A stretch of DNA of 64,000 nucleotides from DASYZQ01 sp035946175 (GCA_035946175.1 DASYZQ010000014.1:88639-152638), one strand, 5' to 3'; shown: positions 1 through 8,932, counted from the first letter of the stretch. Numbers and translations: made by a program. Notes: generated by a model from the sequence alone, not told the origin.

Positions 1-1
1 G

Positions 2-553
2 TTTTTGATGCAGCTGCAGCAAGATGCTAAACTACAGTCAGTCTCCTCACTGATTGAGCATATTGCCGACCTCTATCACCTCCATGACGTCATATCGCAG
101 ACAGATCTTCAGCAGTTGGCAGGTGTTGCAGTCCAATTCGGCGAGGGCTTGGCGGGGGTACAGGCCTTTTTGCAACATGTTGAGCATATTGCCGAACAGG
201 ATTTCTATGATCCGACACTCAATGTAGTGAGCCTTCTGACCATCCATAGTGCCAAGGGGCTTGAATTTCCGGTTGTCTTTTTATGCGCGGCCGAGGAAGG
301 TATATTGCCGAAAGCATATGCCAAAGACATTGAAGAAGAACGGCGACTTTTCTATGTTGCCATCACCAGGGCACAGCATCGCTTGGATATATGTATGTGC
401 CAATGGCGGGGCAAACAAGCCAGCACCCCTTCCCGCTTTGTCGCCGAATTGCCAGAGGACGTACTGCCGAGGCGTATAGACTCGCAGATGGTGGCGCTTG
501 AGAAGCGGTTGAAACGGCATCAACAGAAGCGGGCGCAGGCGTCACTATTCTAG
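2..553 (+). CDS. UvrD/PcrA-family superfamily 1 helicase, C-terminal part (5' end outside window)
   Basis: The reading frame is open from the left edge, so this is the tail of a longer gene. It carries helicase motif V (LTIHSAKGLEFPVVFL) and motif VI (EEERRLFYVAITRAQ), both diagnostic of UvrD/PcrA/Rep helicases that unwind DNA in repair and replication restart using ATP. The last ~60 residues are basic and glutamine-rich. The first ATG-like codons at the edge are unlikely to be the real start. UvrD, PcrA and Rep cannot be told apart from this fragment. Confidence 0.88.
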   Translation, partial: FLMQLQQDAKLQSVSSLIEHIADLYHLHDVISQTDLQQLAGVAVQFGEGLAGVQAFLQHVEHIAEQDFYDPTLNVVSLLTIHSAKGLEFPVVFLCAAEEGILPKAYAKDIEEERRLFYVAITRAQHRLDICMCQWRGKQASTPSRFVAELPEDVLPRRIDSQMVALEKRLKRHQQKRAQASLF

Positions 554-614
554 GAAATACAGTCCACAAACACTTTAGTTCAGAAAGCGATACTAAAGAA
601 ATACGAGCTCTAGG

Positions 615-1211
615 CTATTTGTACGCAATCACGTGCATCCATCTATCGGCAGGCTCGATATCAGTAGTTTCTACCTTAGCAAATCCTATGCGCTTAATCA
701 GAGCCTGTATCTGCTCATCGCCCCAATAGCAAAAGTAACGGGGTGCATTACTAAGATTCTTTTTCCACTCTTCTCCTTCTCCTCGTTGCAGCGCAAAAGC
801 AAACCTACCGTGGTCAATGAGTGCTCTATAAATTTTTCCTATGACTATTTTCGTTTCCTCGCGAGTGAAGTGAAGCAGTACTGCATTAGCGAATACCAGA
901 TCGTAACCACTGTCAAGTTCATCAGTTATAGCGTTAATTTTACGCGCGTTGAAACCATTCTGTTTTAACAGCCTAACAAACTTAGGGGGGGCATCACTGC
1001 ATTCAACCGCATATCCCAAACTTTGCAAGTATGCAGCATCTCTCCCCGTGGCGCTACCGATCTCAAGTATACGTGATCTTTTGGAATAACCAGCTACGGC
1101 TTTATCTATTAACCTTTTTACACTAGTGGGAACATCGCGTTGGGCGTGATTTACATAGTCTTGGACATGCTCGTTATAGGTTTGTATGGTCTGCTGGCTT
1201 GGGCTGTTCAT
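615..1211 (-). CDS. class I SAM-dependent methyltransferase
   Basis: A 198-aa protein with the Rossmann-type SAM-binding motif I (RILEIGSATGRDAAYL, about residues 47-62), an acidic residue after strand 2 (ECSDAPP), and a motif IV-like segment (YDLVFANAVLLHF). These features fit a Methyltransf_11/25-type small-molecule or protein methyltransferase. The substrate cannot be inferred. It lies convergent to the helicase tail, with about 60 nt between the two stops, at the start of the accessory block. Confidence 0.75.
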   Translation of the reverse strand: MNSPSQQTIQTYNEHVQDYVNHAQRDVPTSVKRLIDKAVAGYSKRSRILEIGSATGRDAAYLQSLGYAVECSDAPPKFVRLLKQNGFNARKINAITDELDSGYDLVFANAVLLHFTREETKIVIGKIYRALIDHGRFAFALQRGEGEEWKKNLSNAPRYFCYWGDEQIQALIKRIGFAKVETTDIEPADRWMHVIAYK

Positions 1212-1439
1212 CGTTTCTCGTTTCGTCAGAAAGTTATATCAACGATTTTATCTGAAGTCATGGGATATTCGGAATGAAACAATACACAAAAAAGGGAATG
1301 CCTTATATGTCGCGCTGCATACAATGGTGGACCTTCTTACCCGCTACTCGAAAGAATCTTGGCTGGCTGACGAGCTTGCCCATGCGCAGCAGCGTCTTCA
1401 CCCGCTATCAAGTAGTCGCTCGACTTCCCCTGAAGGCGA

Positions 1440-1604
1440 CTACTTGCCCTTCTTGCTGGTCCCACCGCCAGACTTGCGGGGCTTGCCCGCGTCGCTGCGC
1501 TTGGCCCGCCAGGTGCCATCCTTGTTCCGACTGCGCGGTTCCTTGCCGCCGCCAGGGGATGGCACGTACGGGCCTTGGTGGGGACCAGCTCGACGGTCAG
1601 CCAT
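1440..1604 (-). CDS. small basic protein of 54 aa, unknown function
   Basis: The ATG at 1604 is preceded on the minus strand by AAAAGGAGGCGGTCAGC, a full Shine-Dalgarno AGGAGG with 9-nt spacing, which argues for a real gene. The product is very basic and rich in Gly, Lys, Arg and Ser, with a PSPGGGKEPRSRN segment and a KRSDAGKPRK segment, and it ends in Lys residues. It looks disordered. The GC-rich codons differ from the core genes. Longer in-frame extensions upstream lack a good start. No function is proposed. Confidence 0.5.
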   Translation of the reverse strand: MADRRAGPHQGPYVPSPGGGKEPRSRNKDGTWRAKRSDAGKPRKSGGGTSKKGK

Positions 1605-1796
1605 GCTGACCGCCTCCTTTTCTCTTCTTCCGGGAGACCGCCCGGTTCGGACGCCCGGCGGGGCGGACGCTCTCAGTCTGCGGGTCGGGTACGACAGAAC
1701 CGCAGAGCCACGCGGGGCACTCCCGGAGAATCCCACGTTCCAGCGTGTTGCTGATGCAACGGTCCGTAGATGTCTGGTAGTACGGAGTCACAGGAC

Positions 1797-1823
1797 TTGG
1801 CACTCTACCCCCCTGAGTGCTAA
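1797..1823. promoter_or_regulatory. CIRCE-like HrcA operator in accessory DNA
   Basis: TTGGCACTC (1797-1805), a 9-nt spacer, and GAGTGCTAA (1815-1823). This matches the CIRCE consensus TTAGCACTC-N9-GAGTGCTAA except for one base. The left arm is identical to the dnaK CIRCE in this window (32121). It lies about 97 nt before the broken plus-strand gene at 1920 and about 190 nt before the minus-strand 54-aa gene. No clear -35/-10 pair overlaps it, so the controlled gene is unclear. The rest of 1605-1919 holds nothing else I can support. Confidence 0.7.
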
Positions 1824-1919
1824 ACCTGGTGTGCGCGAGGGTCGCTCTGTCAAATGTCCGGTTTGGATCTTTTGCACCCCTAGTCGCGTTCGCGTATATT
1901 TCTATATAGTAGGTATTGC

Positions 1920-2516
1920 ATGCTGTTTAGTGAAGTTTTTAATGTCTCCCGAGGGCCTGAGGATGATTGGTTCGACTCCATCCTCGACACCGACACGCCT
2001 CTCTTCGTTGACCCGTTCCTGATCTTCAAGGAGAACCGTAGTCACTGGCATGGTGCTCACGATCAGCTCATTAGCCACTTTGACACATGCTTCCATCTCA
2101 TTGCCGAAGGCAATCGCAATCCTCGTAGCCCTTCCTACAGGAAAGCCCTCCGTCTCTTGACGTTTCCAGAACCGAGGGAGTTTTGTCTCGGCTATACCGA
2201 GTCGGGCACCAAGGGCGCTGGGGGCGGGGAAGGCTACGCACGCACTATTGCCCAGGCTATGGAAGCTGCTATTAGCCGGGGTCTTTCCAATCTCAAGCAT
2301 TTTGAGGAGTTGGGAATTCTCAACGAAGGCATTGGGCCTGACCGCATCTCGGATGCCACTTGCAATGTCCTTCGCTCTCGTTTCATCGCATACACCGAGG
2401 CAGTTGTAGCACGCCATAGCCTTCCTACCGAACCGGTCACAGTTCCGTATGCCTCCTATGACCCCAATCGGCTAGCTTGGTCGTCAGAGAAGCGCGACCT
2501 ACCCCAAGGCCGCTGA
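1920..2516 (+). pseudogene. uncharacterised protein, probably 3'-truncated
   Basis: 198 codons beginning MLFSEVFNVSRG, with an acidic/aromatic segment DTDTPLFVDPFLIFKE at about residues 24-39. A TATAGT -10-like box lies about 9 nt upstream of the ATG. The frame ends abruptly at RDLPQGR, immediately followed in another frame by a second start-less reading frame. That suggests a deletion joined two unrelated gene pieces near 2480-2500. I do not recognise the family with certainty. Confidence 0.45.
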
Positions 2517-2928
2517 CTTCAAGGCATGGACCGAGCTGCTCGCGAACCGGCTGGCAGAAGGTGAGTCCAGCGCACACCTGCGCTCCTACCTCAAGAAGGT
2601 GTCGGTCGAGACCTGGCAGTACGTCAACTGGCTGACCCATGCAAAGAACGCGGCGCGCATGAATGCCGAGATCGGGCTCAAGGCCGTCGAGCATCTGCTC
2701 GGCACCTTCACCGCGGCCCGGTTGCGGTTGGGAGGGCAGACTCTCCGTTGCGGGAGATGCAGGTCATACCGCCTGGTGGCTGGCAGATGCGAGCGCTGTG
2801 GTTGGACTGACCCTGAGTACGAACCACCCGAGCTACCCGCGCGGAAGAGACGCCGCACGCCTAAAGGTGAGTGTGTGCCGAGTTCTGACATCTCGACCTT
2901 CGTGAGGCCGGAGGATATGGTTAGCTAA
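2476..2928 (+). pseudogene. 5'-truncated protein with C-terminal zinc ribbon
   Basis: The frame opens after a stop at 2473 and has no ATG, GTG or TTG until a GTG at 2599, yet coherent protein sequence (for example ADFKAWTELLANRLAEG) starts before that. It therefore looks like a gene that has lost its 5' end. A CGRC...CERC pattern, two CxxC pairs about 12 residues apart, predicts a small zinc ribbon, followed by a Pro/Arg-rich tail. Base composition is GC-rich. Function is unknown. Confidence 0.4.
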
Positions 2929-2993
2929 GTTTAATTGCGGTGCAGCGTGCTTCGGATAAGAAGTCGACACAAACCTTGGATTATCTCATCCTA

Positions 2994-4223
2994 TTACAAG
3001 CCACTCTCCTGGCCACTGACAGGGAGAGTGTGCGGGACGGCCAGACTAGCCATTTCTCGAACCTCTTCGGGGGTAAGCCAATAATTCGTCATAATCGCCT
3101 GGTCACTGCCATCAGGAACTATCGTGATCGGTATGTTTCCGTTGGAGTCTGGCTCAGCATTCAAGTCGCCTTCTATACGAGCCGAAAGCAGGTATGTATA
3201 GAATTGCCCAAGGTCGTGTTGAACACCAGAGAGTTGGAGAGTGAGATTCTGAGAGGTGGCCAGTGGATTCGCTATAGCCTCCAACTCGCTCGTTCCTGGC
3301 CGGGTATGCGCAGTGATTGACGTCCACGTCACAGGAACCCGTTCGCCACGGAGAACTCTACCGATACCAATTATGTTCCTGTAGTCTTCCTTGTCAACTT
3401 GATTGAGGTCTGGCAAGTTAATCAGCTTGCCACTGCGGCGGCTGATCGCTTCGAGTGATTCGGTATACTCAAGAGCTATGGCCGGGACTGAGTGCGATGT
3501 CTCTGGCAGGGGAATCCCGTCAGCAATAGATAGCGGTCCATACTCACGCCCAAATGCAAGGCGATTTGGCTGACTAAATACTCGGAGGAAACGCAATCCA
3601 GGAAGGGCTTGCCCGACTGGCTTACCTGCCGGATCGACGATAGATATTGACAGACTTACCCTCCGGTCCCCTTCTCCGGGCGGATCGATTTGTATAGTTG
3701 CCTCTACGACTCCGGTGGTATCGACGCCGTGGACCCGCATGCCACCGGATATGCCACGGGTCGGTGCCTCCATCTCAAATGTTAGTTGGGCGACAGGCTC
3801 CATGCTCTCCACTGGAATGATCGCCCAAACAGCGCGCCCTGGCTGATCGCTGCTCGCCCGGGCTGGGCCCAGATAGACGCTGCCACTCCCATGTTCCAGT
3901 CCCAGGCCTGCTGGCATGTCGATATTGATATCGCTTATCGCTGACTCGGGCAGGCTCACAGGCGTTCCGTAATGCAACATATTGTTGAGTGCATCGAGCG
4001 TCTCTGGAGACAGTTCTGCTTCAACAATATTGAAGGTGATGGGAATCGGCCTATCCGCAGTCGCATCCGGATAGCGAGCGTAGATGTGGTAGGTAACGTA
4101 TCCCCCAGGCACGCCTTCCACGACTGAGCTGACAAGGTATGGACGTCGGCGCGAATCTACTATCCTCTTATTCGACACACGATGTGGTAACACAGGCACT
4201 CCTAATAGCACTAGGGTGCGCAA
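2994..4223 (-). CDS. hypothetical protein, predicted beta-rich, unknown function
   Basis: Up to 409 aa, rich in Val, Pro, Gly and Ser with alternating hydrophobic residues, suggesting several beta-sandwich-like segments. No catalytic motif was recognised and no convincing signal peptide is present at the most upstream start. The first ~28 codons overlap the oppositely oriented membrane-protein gene at 4139-4576, so the true start is probably downstream, near 4140-4100, where only GTG codons are available. A 5' truncation by rearrangement is also possible. Confidence 0.5.
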   Translation of the reverse strand: MRTLVLLGVPVLPHRVSNKRIVDSRRRPYLVSSVVEGVPGGYVTYHIYARYPDATADRPIPITFNIVEAELSPETLDALNNMLHYGTPVSLPESAISDINIDMPAGLGLEHGSGSVYLGPARASSDQPGRAVWAIIPVESMEPVAQLTFEMEAPTRGISGGMRVHGVDTTGVVEATIQIDPPGEGDRRVSLSISIVDPAGKPVGQALPGLRFLRVFSQPNRLAFGREYGPLSIADGIPLPETSHSVPAIALEYTESLEAISRRSGKLINLPDLNQVDKEDYRNIIGIGRVLRGERVPVTWTSITAHTRPGTSELEAIANPLATSQNLTLQLSGVQHDLGQFYTYLLSARIEGDLNAEPDSNGNIPITIVPDGSDQAIMTNYWLTPEEVREMASLAVPHTLPVSGQESGL

Positions 4224-4576
4224 TGGTCATCTCTATCATATGCGCGATCACCTGCCTATTCTCCCGTATGCGGAATGCTAATATCCAAAGGCTGGTGAGG
4301 GAGTTTGGTGTAGACCCATTAGATCTTAAAACCTACACTCCAGCAGTCTCTTGGTGGTTTGGCATGATCGCCACACTACATCCGCCACATATGGTTATGT
4401 ACCTACAACAGGCAGATGATGCCTTCGAAGCTGAGGCATTGGCAAATCAAATTGTAATTCTGTCTAAAAATGTTCTCAATAAACACAGATGGGTAAATAG
4501 GGGATGGGTGGCTTCAGGCGTGGCACTTCTACTACTAGTAATGGCGATAGGAAGCTCTATAGCACCTCGTCACTAG
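4139..4576 (+). CDS. small membrane protein, unknown function
   Basis: 145 aa with two clear hydrophobic segments: residues about 20-42 (LLIALGCAMVISIICAITC) and about 122-141 near the C-terminus. Between them is a soluble region with a short basic stretch after the first helix, so both ends probably face opposite a cytoplasmic or external loop of ~80 residues. The start is followed by plausible sequence but has only a weak AAGG upstream. It overlaps the start of the divergent 409-aa frame. The family was not recognised. Confidence 0.45.
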   Translation: MDVGANLLSSYSTHDVVTQALLIALGCAMVISIICAITCLFSRMRNANIQRLVREFGVDPLDLKTYTPAVSWWFGMIATLHPPHMVMYLQQADDAFEAEALANQIVILSKNVLNKHRWVNRGWVASGVALLLLVMAIGSSIAPRH

Positions 4577-4586
4577 GCGGGGCCAA

Positions 4587-5087
4587 CTACAATTTAGACG
4601 CGAATGGCTCGAAATCTAGCATCGTGAAATTGCCCTGGGGGCTTTCATCTACAAGCCTAAACTCTGCAATCTCAAAGACGAAGAAGGTGCTCTCAGTAGT
4701 AGGGTCAGCCAATGTCTCTATGCTGCCAAGCTTCTTACCAGCCCCTTGAAACTGGTCGACATAAAGCTCGACCAACTCTGCCATCTCATCCAGGTTCCTG
4801 GTCCCTCGAACTACGCCTTTAAGTTGTACACCGAACTTCGCGCTGTAAGTGCTGGTGTGCGCATAGACCAGAGCGGCAGCCTGAGGCCTGGTTGCAAGAT
4901 TCCGCATATGGGTACTAGAACGCCGACTCTTAAAGCCGAGTCGCCCCCCTTCCATAACGACATAGAAAACTGCGCAGAGGTCTGGACCGTTCTTCCCATC
5001 CGTCGCAAGTCCGGCGACCGTCCCGGCTCGAATAATATTGGACGCTCGGTCGAAGACATCGACTGTAGCGCTTGCTTCGTCAGTCAC
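4587..5087 (-). CDS. pyridoxamine 5'-phosphate oxidase-fold (FMN-binding split barrel) protein
   Basis: 166 aa with the PPOX split-barrel pattern: GTVAGLATDGKNGPDLCAVFYVV, then LGFKSRRSSTHMRNLATRP, where the Lys/Ser/Thr...H/N residues are those that usually contact the FMN or F420 phosphate. Members of this fold are flavin- or F420-dependent reductases/oxidases or haem-binding proteins. Its ATG overlaps the stop of the upstream oxidoreductase gene by ATGA, so the two are translationally coupled. It is the last gene of a four-gene minus-strand operon. Confidence 0.7.
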   Translation of the reverse strand: MTDEASATVDVFDRASNIIRAGTVAGLATDGKNGPDLCAVFYVVMEGGRLGFKSRRSSTHMRNLATRPQAAALVYAHTSTYSAKFGVQLKGVVRGTRNLDEMAELVELYVDQFQGAGKKLGSIETLADPTTESTFFVFEIAEFRLVDESPQGNFTMLDFEPFASKL

Positions 5088-6184
5088 TGCGCACGCTCCC
5101 TCGCAACAAGATCATCGAGAATAGCTGTATTGCTCATCCCGTCCTCGAATGTCGCGAGATTAGTTCCAGACGAGTGGCCTTGAACCGTCTCTACGATCTC
5201 CCGCGCGTAACTGGGAAATGCTATACGGAACAAAGAGGGGTTGAAGCCTTCACTTGGCGCCCCTTCATCACTAAGTTGCCCGTCCTGGACTATCCACAGC
5301 TTGTTGTGTCCAGATTTGCCATGGACCTCAAGCATCCCGTGACCATCTCGATATGTGAACCGCGCTATTCCCTCTGTTCCTTCTATGTCGAACTCGATGA
5401 TGCGCGGCCCCACACCTATGGCGGTCGTGAACATATCTATCCAGCACCCGTCCACATCCACCAGTCCGCGGAACGCCTCGTCTGCAAGATCCTCGCTCGG
5501 TTGCACATCCTTAGCCCACGAACCCCTAGGTGTCATGGTTCCCCCGCAGGAGTCGCCACCCAAGTCCGCACCCTCGTAGGCCTTATCCGCCAGGTACATG
5601 CCTAGGTCCAGGAGATGTGGTCCCATCGCGAGGCGCTGCCCGCCACCCGTGTGTTGGTGCTCTTGCCACGTGGCTATGCGATCCTTCCGAAACGCCGAGG
5701 TACGCTCACGAAGCGCAATGTAATAGACGCTCCCGAGTTCTCCTTCTTGTATCCTCCCCCTCAACCACTGGAACGCCGGAAGTCCCCTAAGCTGTGTATC
5801 GAAAAATACCAGACGATTCCTATCGGCATGAAGTGGTTCGTAGATGCGTTGTGCAATCTCTAGGCTCGTTGCGAGGGGCTTTTCGATGAGAAGGGCGCTG
5901 CCAGTAGCCGCCAATGGCCCGACATATTGCTCGCGTTCTCCGGGTGGCGTAGTTAGACACACTAGATCCGGCTTGCGGGTAAGCAGCTCCTCCATCGAGC
6001 AAGCCAGGTTTGGATCTATACCGGCTGAGGAGAGGTGCGACTTTGCTCGATCTACGGATGTTCCAACAACCCCCACTACTGAAACCCCGGGCAAGCTTTG
6101 GAAACCAACTGCATGCGTTCGGATACCGACCCCTGTACCAATCACTCCGACGGTAAATCCGCTGTTGATCCTAGGTGTCGTCAT
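5084..6184 (-). CDS. Gfo/Idh/MocA-family NAD(P)-dependent oxidoreductase
   Basis: 366 aa. The N-terminal Rossmann nucleotide-binding motif is VGVIGTGVGIRTHAVGF (residues about 13-29), followed by the family signature EKPLA at about residue 96, whose Lys is the conserved catalytic/cofactor residue. The C-terminal half fits the GFO_IDH_MocA alpha/beta substrate domain. Members oxidise or reduce sugars, inositols and related compounds. The gene sits 4 nt after the upstream membrane gene and overlaps the next gene by 4 nt. The substrate is unknown. Confidence 0.82.
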   Translation of the reverse strand: MTTPRINSGFTVGVIGTGVGIRTHAVGFQSLPGVSVVGVVGTSVDRAKSHLSSAGIDPNLACSMEELLTRKPDLVCLTTPPGEREQYVGPLAATGSALLIEKPLATSLEIAQRIYEPLHADRNRLVFFDTQLRGLPAFQWLRGRIQEGELGSVYYIALRERTSAFRKDRIATWQEHQHTGGGQRLAMGPHLLDLGMYLADKAYEGADLGGDSCGGTMTPRGSWAKDVQPSEDLADEAFRGLVDVDGCWIDMFTTAIGVGPRIIEFDIEGTEGIARFTYRDGHGMLEVHGKSGHNKLWIVQDGQLSDEGAPSEGFNPSLFRIAFPSYAREIVETVQGHSSGTNLATFEDGMSNTAILDDLVARERAQ

Positions 6185-6188
6185 TCGT

Positions 6189-7049
6189 CTATCCTATCAC
6201 TCTTGAGTAGATCCGACTACGTTCAGTATCCATATCGGTTCCCGGGATCAGCACCGCTGAGTCCTCCGAGCGAGTCCTAGGGTTAAGCTTAACCCGTGTT
6301 GCGATGATCTCGTCTGCCGATGCACCTGGACCTCGCGCTCTGACCTGTACTGCTAGACAACCCTCAGAACTAAGGATCTGTCGAACTTGGTCTGCTTCAG
6401 TAAGGTCTACAGCTACCGGAAAATGTTTCTCTATCGTATCTTTCGAGCCCACAAAAGCCTTGCTTGAATAACTGTGACCTTCTACGAGCAAGTCCACGGT
6501 TATTTCTGCTGCGGATGATGCGTAATTGCCGACGCTAACAGCAATGTCTCCACTAAGCCGAAGCTCGCATAGGTCCATAGTAACTTCATTATTTATAAGT
6601 ACCTTGGAACCCTCCGCTAGGGAGACCTCACGAACTACCAATGTGGGATTGCTCTGGCTCGTAAGATGCAGGTCGTGTTCGATTTTTTCGAAAGTAATGA
6701 AAGGTGTCAGTGAGTCAGAATGGAGCTGCAGAGTGAGGTCTCTAGTCAGGCTATTCGATCGCTCAGTTTCCTTAAGAAGCCGATATGTGGCCCACAGGAA
6801 CCCAGCTGTAGCCATAACGTTGGCAACGGACGTTGTTGCGGTAAGTAGGCTATCCCATGAGGCAGTAGCCACTCTTCCAAAGATCGTCCGCTCGATGTTC
6901 CACAACAGTGTAGAAGCGAGTGAAGAAAGAACAAGGCCCACAGCAATCCAGCCTGCGGGCCACGTTCGGCTACGTTCTGACCGCTGCCGTGATGCCAAGC
7001 CTACCGTACTCTTTTGACTCTCTGAAAAACTCAAGGATGGGCCATTCAT
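6189..7049 (-). CDS. membrane-anchored protein of unknown function
   Basis: 286 aa. Two hydrophobic segments lie near the N-terminus (about residues 30-52 and 66-88), then a short coiled stretch and a ~170-residue beta-rich soluble domain. The start at 7049 is supported by GGAGGAATTCA just upstream, and so lies 80 nt inside the preceding 457-aa frame. This strong overlap implies translational coupling. No recognised catalytic motif. Membrane topology predicts a sensor- or scaffold-like protein, but that is only inference. Confidence 0.55.
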   Translation of the reverse strand: MNGPSLSFSESQKSTVGLASRQRSERSRTWPAGWIAVGLVLSSLASTLLWNIERTIFGRVATASWDSLLTATTSVANVMATAGFLWATYRLLKETERSNSLTRDLTLQLHSDSLTPFITFEKIEHDLHLTSQSNPTLVVREVSLAEGSKVLINNEVTMDLCELRLSGDIAVSVGNYASSAAEITVDLLVEGHSYSSKAFVGSKDTIEKHFPVAVDLTEADQVRQILSSEGCLAVQVRARGPGASADEIIATRVKLNPRTRSEDSAVLIPGTDMDTERSRIYSRVIG

Positions 7050-8316
7050 TGAATTCCTCCGCGCACATGTTCGCGGATCCCGTTCCCGGCTCAGGCTTCA
7101 GTAGCTGCTGAGCCAACCTCACGGCATCGTCATATCGCTCCAGCAAGACCATCTTAAGAAACTCATATCGTGGATGGATTTTGCTGGTGTCCCAGGCCTC
7201 TACTTCCTCCCTGATATCTTCATCTAGCTTCCTCCTGCACCAGAACCAGTTGGCCTTCAGCATGTACGTACCATAGCCCGGGTCTTCAGCCCCATTCTGT
7301 TCGTTATCCCTTCGCACTAGCTCAATAGCTAGACGCGCAGCATCTCTGCAGACGCGCCAGCGTGCTTCGTCAAGCAGGATCCTTGTGCAGAACAGAATGT
7401 TCTTACGAAGCGAACTTCTTGCCTCGACATTGTCTTCTGTGGCGGCAAACCAAACTCCGTAACCGGCACGAAGGCCAAAACTCACCAATGTGTCGGCGAT
7501 AGTCTGCGCTTGCCTCATGGTAAAACCCTCGTCGAGCAACTCAGCGAAATTGTCCTCCCTTTTCTTCAACTGCGCTAGTACTATGTCACGATCGTCATCA
7601 GAATCGGGTAGCACAATTCTGGCAAGTGTTGACCCAAGACACTTTGCCAACATTGCGATAAGTTCATCCGGTGACTTTGGGACAACTGCTTCGACGGCTC
7701 GGGGTACAAGGAGTCCCTGCTCATTGAGCCTGAGTAGATCTCTCAAGTCGATAGACCAGTTGAGCTTGATCTCTTGAGCGCCAGGACGTGCGAGAAGCGC
7801 TTCCGCAATTATGGCACGGAGATGTGCCTCCAACTCAGCACAATGCATATAGACCATATCTCGCGCAGCAAGAGTCTCGGTGTCTGGAAGCACAGAGATA
7901 CTAGCCAACTCAACCAAGATATCCCAAGCGTATGATACTGTACTAAAGCATGCTAGAAACTGCTCCGGCGGAAGTTTTAGAGTACCCACCAAACGATTCG
8001 AGTTTCTTGGAGCTAGAAGGCTCGATCTCCCTTTAGTAAAGCGCTCTAGGACGATACTTTGGTACTTCTTCGTCGCGAGGAGTACATCCTTGGTCGGTGC
8101 GACACTTTGCCCAAGCGCGTTCGCCTGTGTGACTGTCGGCACGGGCTTGGCCGCAGCCCGAAGATCTACGTTCTCCAGAATACTTACGAGGCGCTGGGCG
8201 CGCTCCTTTTGTGATTCCTTGCCGCTCCCACTATCTGCGATTACTTGATCTATCCGCTGACTATAGACATTTGATACTTCCAGATAGCGATCGATGATAT
8301 CTACAAATCTGTCCAT
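6970..8316 (-). CDS. large hypothetical protein, mostly helical
   Basis: 448 aa from the ATG at 8316, which follows AGGGGGAAAG. An upstream start at 8343 would add nine residues but has no Shine-Dalgarno. The protein is rich in Leu, Arg, Glu and Ala and predicted alpha-helical, with a central LNWSIDLRDLL region and no transmembrane segment. It is the first gene of the operon running to 4587 (unknown protein, membrane protein, oxidoreductase, PPOX protein). I recognise no family. Confidence 0.55.
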   Translation of the reverse strand: MDRFVDIIDRYLEVSNVYSQRIDQVIADSGSGKESQKERAQRLVSILENVDLRAAAKPVPTVTQANALGQSVAPTKDVLLATKKYQSIVLERFTKGRSSLLAPRNSNRLVGTLKLPPEQFLACFSTVSYAWDILVELASISVLPDTETLAARDMVYMHCAELEAHLRAIIAEALLARPGAQEIKLNWSIDLRDLLRLNEQGLLVPRAVEAVVPKSPDELIAMLAKCLGSTLARIVLPDSDDDRDIVLAQLKKREDNFAELLDEGFTMRQAQTIADTLVSFGLRAGYGVWFAATEDNVEARSSLRKNILFCTRILLDEARWRVCRDAARLAIELVRRDNEQNGAEDPGYGTYMLKANWFWCRRKLDEDIREEVEAWDTSKIHPRYEFLKMVLLERYDDAVRLAQQLLKPEPGTGSANMCAEEFNEWPILEFFRESKEYGRLGITAAVRT

Positions 8317-8385
8317 CTTTCCCCCTAAGCTGCTGAACTGCATCCAGATAGGGCGGACCTTCTCCTACCTGAATGCTTAGGTGCG

Positions 8386-8730
8386 CTATTGCTCCGACCT
8401 GGTAGCCCGACGAAGCTCTTCAATCATCGGTGCACTGCGCACGTACAAGTGAAGATCCCGCTCCGAGCATTCGTGCGCCAGAACCTCCATCGTTCTTTCA
8501 TTTCGATATTCGAGTGCGGTATTACCGGCGATATCGAAATACAGATCAACTGGATTTCGAGGCTCATCACTGATTCCCAGCAAAGTGCGTTGGCGTTGAT
8601 TGTAATAGAGCCAACTAGTTAGTACGTGATTTACATTGGAAGGAATCCGGTCTCGAAGCTCTACGTAGATGGACGCAAGATCACCGGGCAGGAACTCCGA
8701 GAGCCCTTTGACGTGCTCATGGGAGCCTAC
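8386..8730 (-). pseudogene. 5'-truncated remnant of an unknown protein
   Basis: The frame codes a coherent soluble sequence (for example LTSWLYYNQRQRTLLG, then IAGNTALEYRNERTMEVLAH and MIEELRRATRSEQ at the end) but has no ATG or GTG. The only usual start is a TTG at 8583 deep inside the coherent stretch. The frame stays open upstream towards the tRNA at 8933, where coherence fades. It looks like the 3' part of a gene cut off at the tRNA-proximal end of the island. Confidence 0.4.
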
Positions 8731-8932
8731 GAGGTCTGGTACCGGCGAGGGCAGGAACCAACTCAGGAGGATACGTATTACCGACGAGCGGCACCCACAG
8801 TCAGTCCCAGGGCTGTACAGGGCCAGACAGACAGCAGGGGCACCCTCCTTGCGGAGGCTGCCCCTGACCGGGAGACCTTGATTGACTCGCTTGTCCTGAC
8901 CTTGGAGGGCACAGGTTCGAGTAAGACTGTCA

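Noticed and set aside
1186..2022. Long plus-strand frame of 278 codons across the GC-rich patch
   Set aside because: Low-complexity Pro/Arg/Leu-rich translation antisense to a gene with a strong Shine-Dalgarno; GC-rich DNA leaves spurious frames open.
5072..5605. 177-codon plus-strand frame
   Set aside because: Antisense shadow of the Gfo/Idh oxidoreductase gene, with no start signal.
8909..8932. CAGGTTCGAGT near tRNA-Ile2 as an attachment repeat
   Set aside because: Only the universal T-loop core of tRNAs matches; the flanks do not.
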